NCBI GenBank assembly: GCA_045627385.1
Contig: JAZQNO010000009.1
Location: 1-25,602 of the forward strand
Source of the DNA: UBA1757 sp045627385
Lineage (GTDB): Bacteria > Bacteroidota > Bacteroidia > Bacteroidales > UBA1402
Length of the DNA: 25,602 nt
Direction: 5' to 3'
Position 1 is the stretch's first letter. Each line of letters starts with the position of its first letter. The translations under genes were made by a program, and so were the position numbers. Below the pieces are notes generated by a model. The model saw only the letters and a program-made list of their open reading frames with translations. It made no database searches and was not told where the DNA came from. Below, one piece after another: positions 22,307 to 25,602 of this stretch.

Positions 22307-22341
22307 AAGTCGTGTCTGTGAGATTAGCATAAATTATGGGG

Positions 22342-22349
22342 CAAAATTA
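22342..22349 (-). promoter_or_regulatory. Probable purN -7 box
   Basis: TAATTTTG on the minus strand fits TAnnTTTG; start near 22335, leader about 28 nt. There is no TTTG at -33. On the opposite strand the best acpP candidate is TTCCTTTG at 22371-22378, one base off the consensus, about 44 bp before the acpP ATG. Confidence 0.5.
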
Positions 22350-22422
22350 GTATTTCTTTGAAATAATTCGTTCCTTTGTCCCCGATTTTGACAAGAAATA
22401 TATTAACTAAATCTTAAAAGTC

Positions 22423-22659
22423 ATGTCTGAAGTTTCAGAAAAAGTTGCATCGATCATTGCAGAAAAATTGGGTATCGAACTTTCACAAGTCACCCCTAAT
22501 GCTAGTTTCACTCAGGATCTGGGAGCCGATTCTCTGGATACCGTCGAACTGATTATGAGTTTCGAATCTGAATTCGGCATCACTATCCCCGAAGAAGAAG
22601 CCGAAAAGATCGCCACCGTCAACGACGCTGTCGAATTCATCACCAAGGCTCTGGCTTAA
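22423..22659 (+). CDS. acpP: Acyl carrier protein
   Basis: ACP carries growing acyl chains on a phosphopantetheine arm in fatty-acid synthesis. The 78-residue, strongly acidic protein has the classic GADSLDTVEL motif with the modified Ser37, and a normal four-helix length. fabF begins 63 bp downstream on the same strand, and a short hairpin lies between them. The leader is AT-rich; only a weak -7-like box is visible. This is the usual acpP-fabF pairing of bacterial chromosomes. Confidence 0.98.
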   Translation: MSEVSEKVASIIAEKLGIELSQVTPNASFTQDLGADSLDTVELIMSFESEFGITIPEEEAEKIATVNDAVEFITKALA

Positions 22660-22675
22660 GATTTCTGCATTTGGC

Positions 22676-22701
22676 ACCGGCACAGGACAACTGCCGCCGG
22701 T
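22676..22701 (+). other. Small hairpin between acpP and fabF
   Basis: ACCGGC (22676-22681) and GCCGGT (22696-22701) can pair across a 14-nt loop, 17 nt past the acpP stop. No U-tract follows, so it is not a standard terminator; it could protect the abundant acpP message or be incidental. Confidence 0.35.
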
Positions 22702-22722
22702 CTGATTCCAATACGAAGAATA

Positions 22723-23979
22723 ATGGAATTGAAAAGAGTAGTTGTAACAGGTTTGGGTTCGATCACCCCCATCGGCAACAGCGTGTCCGAATATTGGGAT
22801 GCGTTGCTCAGAGGAGTGAGCGGCTCCAGACCTGTTACTCATTTTGATGCAGAGGCTTTCAAGACGAAGTTCGCCTGCGAAGTGAAGGACTTCAATCCGG
22901 AACTCTATTTCGAGAAGAAGGATGTCCACAAATATGACCCGTTCCAGCAGTTTGCCCTGGTTGCCGCCAAGGAAGCCATGGCCGATTCCGGTCTGGTGCT
23001 CGAGCAGGAAGATCTCGACCGTATCGGCGTGGTCTGGGGCTGCGGTGTGGGCGGTGTCAAGTCGTTTGAAGAAGAGGTGATCAACTATGCTTCGTCCGAA
23101 TCACCGGCTCCGCGTTTTTCGCCTTTCTTTGTGCCTAAGATGATTAGCGATATGCCTTCGGGATATATCTCTATCGCTTACGGACTGAGGGGCCCCAACT
23201 ATGGCACGTCTTCTGCCTGCGCTTCTTCGAACAACGCAATGTGTGATGCTTTCAACCTGCTCCGCATGGGCAAGGCCAACGTCATCGTCTGCGGCGGTTC
23301 CGAAGCGGCCATCACCCGTTCGGGCATAGGCGGATTCAACGCCATGAGGGCACTTTCCACACGCAACGACAGTCCCGAGACGGCCAGCCGTCCGTTCAGC
23401 GCCAGCCGCGACGGATTCGTGTTGGGCGAGGGAGGCGGTTGCCTGATTTTCGAAGAGTTGGAGCACGCGCTGGCCAGAGGCGCCCGCATTTACGCCGAAG
23501 TTGTCGGTTGCGGCATGACGGCCGATGCCTATCATATGACAGCTCCCCATCCCGAAGGCGACGGAGCCCGTCGTGTGATGCAGATGGCCATTGAAGACGC
23601 CGGTCTGACTCCCGATGACATCGATTATGTGAATGCGCACGGAACATCCACCAAAATGGGCGACATTTCCGAACTGAAGGCCATCAAGGCTGTCTTTGGA
23701 GATCATGCCTACGATATGAACATCAGTTCGACCAAATCCATGACCGGCCACCTGCTGGGCGCTACGGGCGCCGTCGAGTCGATTGCCACCGTGCTGGCCA
23801 TTTATCACGGCATCGTGCCCCCTACCATCAACCACGAGGAAGGTGACGACGACCCGGATATCGATTACCGTTTGAATCTCACCTTCAACAAGGCTTGTAA
23901 ACGAGAAGTCAGAGCCGCCATTTCAAATACCTTCGGGTTTGGCGGCCACAATGCCTGCATAGCCTTCAAGAAATGGTAA
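22723..23979 (+). CDS. fabF: Beta-ketoacyl-ACP synthase II
   Basis: FabF elongates acyl-ACP by condensation with malonyl-ACP. The 418-residue protein shows VVVTGLGSITPIG at the N-terminus, the nucleophile Cys166 in TSSACASS, and the catalytic His306 (NAHGTST), Lys338 (STKSMTGH) and His343. The glycine-rich GFGGHNA end is standard. It follows acpP and its TAA overlaps the rnc ATG by 7 bp, so rnc is probably translationally coupled. Length, start and motifs are all ordinary. Confidence 0.97.
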   Translation: MELKRVVVTGLGSITPIGNSVSEYWDALLRGVSGSRPVTHFDAEAFKTKFACEVKDFNPELYFEKKDVHKYDPFQQFALVAAKEAMADSGLVLEQEDLDRIGVVWGCGVGGVKSFEEEVINYASSESPAPRFSPFFVPKMISDMPSGYISIAYGLRGPNYGTSSACASSNNAMCDAFNLLRMGKANVIVCGGSEAAITRSGIGGFNAMRALSTRNDSPETASRPFSASRDGFVLGEGGGCLIFEELEHALARGARIYAEVVGCGMTADAYHMTAPHPEGDGARRVMQMAIEDAGLTPDDIDYVNAHGTSTKMGDISELKAIKAVFGDHAYDMNISSTKSMTGHLLGATGAVESIATVLAIYHGIVPPTINHEEGDDDPDIDYRLNLTFNKACKREVRAAISNTFGFGGHNACIAFKKW

Positions 23980-24803
23980 AACACTTGTGGTACAGATTTT
24001 TAAGGCTCTTGGGCGATAAGCGACAGGAGCCTTATTTTTTATGGAGGGACTTCTTGGGATTCTTTCCTGACGATCTGTCTTTCTATCGTCTGGCCATGCA
24101 TCACAAATCGGATCCGCTTAAAGATGCGGATGGCCGACTCACCGACAACGAGCGTCTTGAATTTCTGGGCGATGCCGTTCTCGAGGCCTTGTCGTCGGAT
24201 TACCTTTATGTCAATTATCCTCTGCAAGATGAGGGCTTTTTGACCGATGCCCGCTCCAAGATGGTCAAGCGGGAAACGATGAACATTCTTGCCATCGAAC
24301 TGGGTCTGGAGAAGATGATCCACATGGGTTCCTCGGCCTGTTCGCCGCGTCAGACGGTCTACGGCAACGCATTGGAGGCCTTGTTCGGGGCTATCTATCT
24401 GGACCGCGGCTACGAAGCCTGCCGACAGTTTCTGGAAAACAGGATTCTGAATGTCATTCTGGATGTGGACAAACAGATTCACGAGGAAAGCAACTACAAG
24501 TCGCGCCTGCTCGAATGGAGTCAGGTCAAGAAATTGAAATGCGAATTCCGTACCAGCTATTGTGAAAACGAGCAGAAAAAGACCGCCGATTTCATTTGTT
24601 GCATCTACATAGACGAGGTTTTTGTGGCCTCTGCCCATGGCTTGTCCAAAAAGTCGTCGCAGCAGGCGGCGTCTGAAAAGGCGATGAACCGTCTGGAAAC
24701 CGATGCCGTTTTTTCGAAAAAGTTTGAAAAATGCTCGGAGAATGGCTGTGAAAAGACTGGAAATAGTGAAGAAAGCAGTAATTTTGAATCCTCTAATTCC
24801 TAA
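23973..24803 (+). CDS. rnc: Ribonuclease III
   Basis: RNase III cuts double-stranded RNA, including rRNA precursors. The 276-residue protein has the catalytic signature NERLEFLGDAVLEAL (59-73) and a second acidic cluster around Glu135 in GNALEALFGAIYLDRG. A double-stranded-RNA-binding domain covers about 175-241 (KSRLLEWSQ to KSSQQAASEKAMNRL). A Ser/Glu/Asn-rich tail of some 30 residues, with three Cys in the preceding stretch and no obvious fold, extends past the usual end; E. coli RNase III is 226 residues. It starts inside fabF and stops 4 bp before cysS. Confidence 0.96.
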   Translation: MVKHLWYRFLRLLGDKRQEPYFLWRDFLGFFPDDLSFYRLAMHHKSDPLKDADGRLTDNERLEFLGDAVLEALSSDYLYVNYPLQDEGFLTDARSKMVKRETMNILAIELGLEKMIHMGSSACSPRQTVYGNALEALFGAIYLDRGYEACRQFLENRILNVILDVDKQIHEESNYKSRLLEWSQVKKLKCEFRTSYCENEQKKTADFICCIYIDEVFVASAHGLSKKSSQQAASEKAMNRLETDAVFSKKFEKCSENGCEKTGNSEESSNFESSNS

Positions 24804-24807
24804 GTGT

Positions 24808-25602
24808 ATGAAACAGGACTTGTTCATCTATAATACCTTGAGCCGCAGCAAGGAATTGTTCAAACCGATCGGCGGCGGCGACCTTGTGGGCATGTATGTG
24901 TGCGGCCCGACTGTCTATGGTGACGCTCACCTGGGGCATGCCCGGCCTGCCATTACCTTCGATGTGCTGTTCCGATATCTGCAGGCTATCGGCTACAAAG
25001 TGCGCTATGTGCGCAACATCACCGATGTGGGCCATTTGGAACACGACGCGGACGAGGGTGAAGACAAGATAGCCAAGAAAGCCCGTTTGGAACAGCTTGA
25101 ACCTATGGAAGTGGTGCAGCACTACCTGAACCGCTACCACAAGGCCATGGAGGCCCTCAATGTGTTGCCCCCCAGCATCGAACCTCATGCGTCGGGCCAT
25201 ATCATCGAACAGATTCAGCTGGTCAAGGACATTTTGGCCAATGGCTATGCCTACGAAAGCGAGGGCAGCATTTATTTCGACGTGCCCAAATACAACCGTG
25301 ACCATCATTACGGAAAGCTTTCCGGCCGCAATCTGGAAGATGTCATCAACACCAGTCGCGACAACCTGGACGGTCAGCAGGAAAAACGCAATCCGGTTGA
25401 TTTCGCTTTGTGGAAAAAGGCTCAGCCCGAGCATATTATGCGCTGGCCTTCGCCCTGGAGCGACGGATTCCCCGGCTGGCACTGCGAATGCACCGCCATG
25501 GGGCGCAAGTATCTTGGTGACCACTTTGACATTCACGGAGGCGGAATGGACCTTATCTTCCCGCACCACGAATGTGAGATTGCCCAGGCTGTTGCCAGTC
25601 AG
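24808..25602 (+). CDS. cysS: Cysteinyl-tRNA synthetase, 3' end cut by window
   Basis: CysS attaches cysteine to tRNA-Cys. From the ATG at 24808, 265 codons run to the window edge without a stop. Visible motifs are MYVCGPTVYGDAHLGHARP (29-47), with zinc ligand Cys32 and the HIGH motif HLGH (41-44), then RYVRNITDVG, and near the end PGWHCECTAMG and DIHGGGMDLIFPHHECE with the remaining zinc ligands. The KMSKS loop and C-terminal domain lie outside the window. It starts 4 bp after rnc and is likely read through from acpP-fabF-rnc. Confidence 0.97.
   Translation, partial: MKQDLFIYNTLSRSKELFKPIGGGDLVGMYVCGPTVYGDAHLGHARPAITFDVLFRYLQAIGYKVRYVRNITDVGHLEHDADEGEDKIAKKARLEQLEPMEVVQHYLNRYHKAMEALNVLPPSIEPHASGHIIEQIQLVKDILANGYAYESEGSIYFDVPKYNRDHHYGKLSGRNLEDVINTSRDNLDGQQEKRNPVDFALWKKAQPEHIMRWPSPWSDGFPGWHCECTAMGRKYLGDHFDIHGGGMDLIFPHHECEIAQAVASQ

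Noticed and set aside
1..25602. CRISPR arrays, insertion sequences, integrases or phage genes
   Set aside because: I saw no spaced direct repeats, transposase motifs or attachment-site duplications anywhere in the window.

Overview
The window looks like a compact stretch of chromosome from a member of the Bacteroidales. The case rests on several independent signs: an N-succinylornithine-type transcarbamylase in place of ordinary ArgF, a DUF3256-like secreted protein, remnants of a DUF3575/DUF5119/fimbrillin operon, repeated TAnnTTTG (-7) boxes with TTTG (-33) boxes 19-21 bp upstream, and a general lack of strong Shine-Dalgarno sequences. I cannot name a genus. No rRNA, insertion sequence, phage or CRISPR array is visible.

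Layout. (1) 1-2560, minus strand: phoH-purC-purM, a short operon with purM cut by the window edge. (2) 2652-5151, plus: truA, an EamA-type permease and a small secreted protein, tightly packed. (3) 5148-6104, minus: argF' (succinylornithine transcarbamylase). (4) 6243-8694: a tyrosine phenol-lyase/tryptophanase-like PLP enzyme (minus) with a divergent AraC-type regulator (plus). (5) 8805-10356, plus: a decayed fimbrial cluster in which pieces of DUF3575, DUF5119 and fimbrillin-like genes are joined in three reading frames. (6) 10357-17627, minus: an arginine/proline operon reading argR, GNAT, argG, argC, argD, proC, proB, proA. (7) 17751-19346, minus: a sodium:solute symporter. (8) 19412-19482, minus: tRNA-Gln(TTG) followed by an intrinsic terminator. 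(9) 19548-20840, minus: tyrS. (10) 20988-21677, plus: an OmpR-type regulator with a degenerate receiver. (11) 21725-22306, minus: purN. (12) 22423-25602, plus: acpP, fabF, rnc and the start of cysS.

How the genes work together. argC, argD, argG and argF' supply the middle and late steps of arginine synthesis, probably through succinylated intermediates. The GNAT enzyme inside the operon is a good candidate for the first (N-acylglutamate-forming) step, and argR upstream is probably the repressor. proB, proA and proC form the complete glutamate-to-proline route, so two glutamate-derived pathways share one transcript whose genes overlap or nearly touch. purC, purM and purN are three purine-pathway steps in two separate units. 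acpP, fabF and rnc form a fatty-acid/RNase III cluster.

The items most worth a second look are the collapsed fimbrial operon (8735-10356), the PLP lyase that lacks a conserved cofactor-contacting arginine, the Cys-rich GNAT in the arginine operon, a serine at the specificity position of the transcarbamylase, the pseudo-receiver regulator, and an inverted repeat sitting on the predicted tRNA-Gln transcription start. I did not find a clearly new multi-gene system. The remaining genes are ordinary housekeeping genes.
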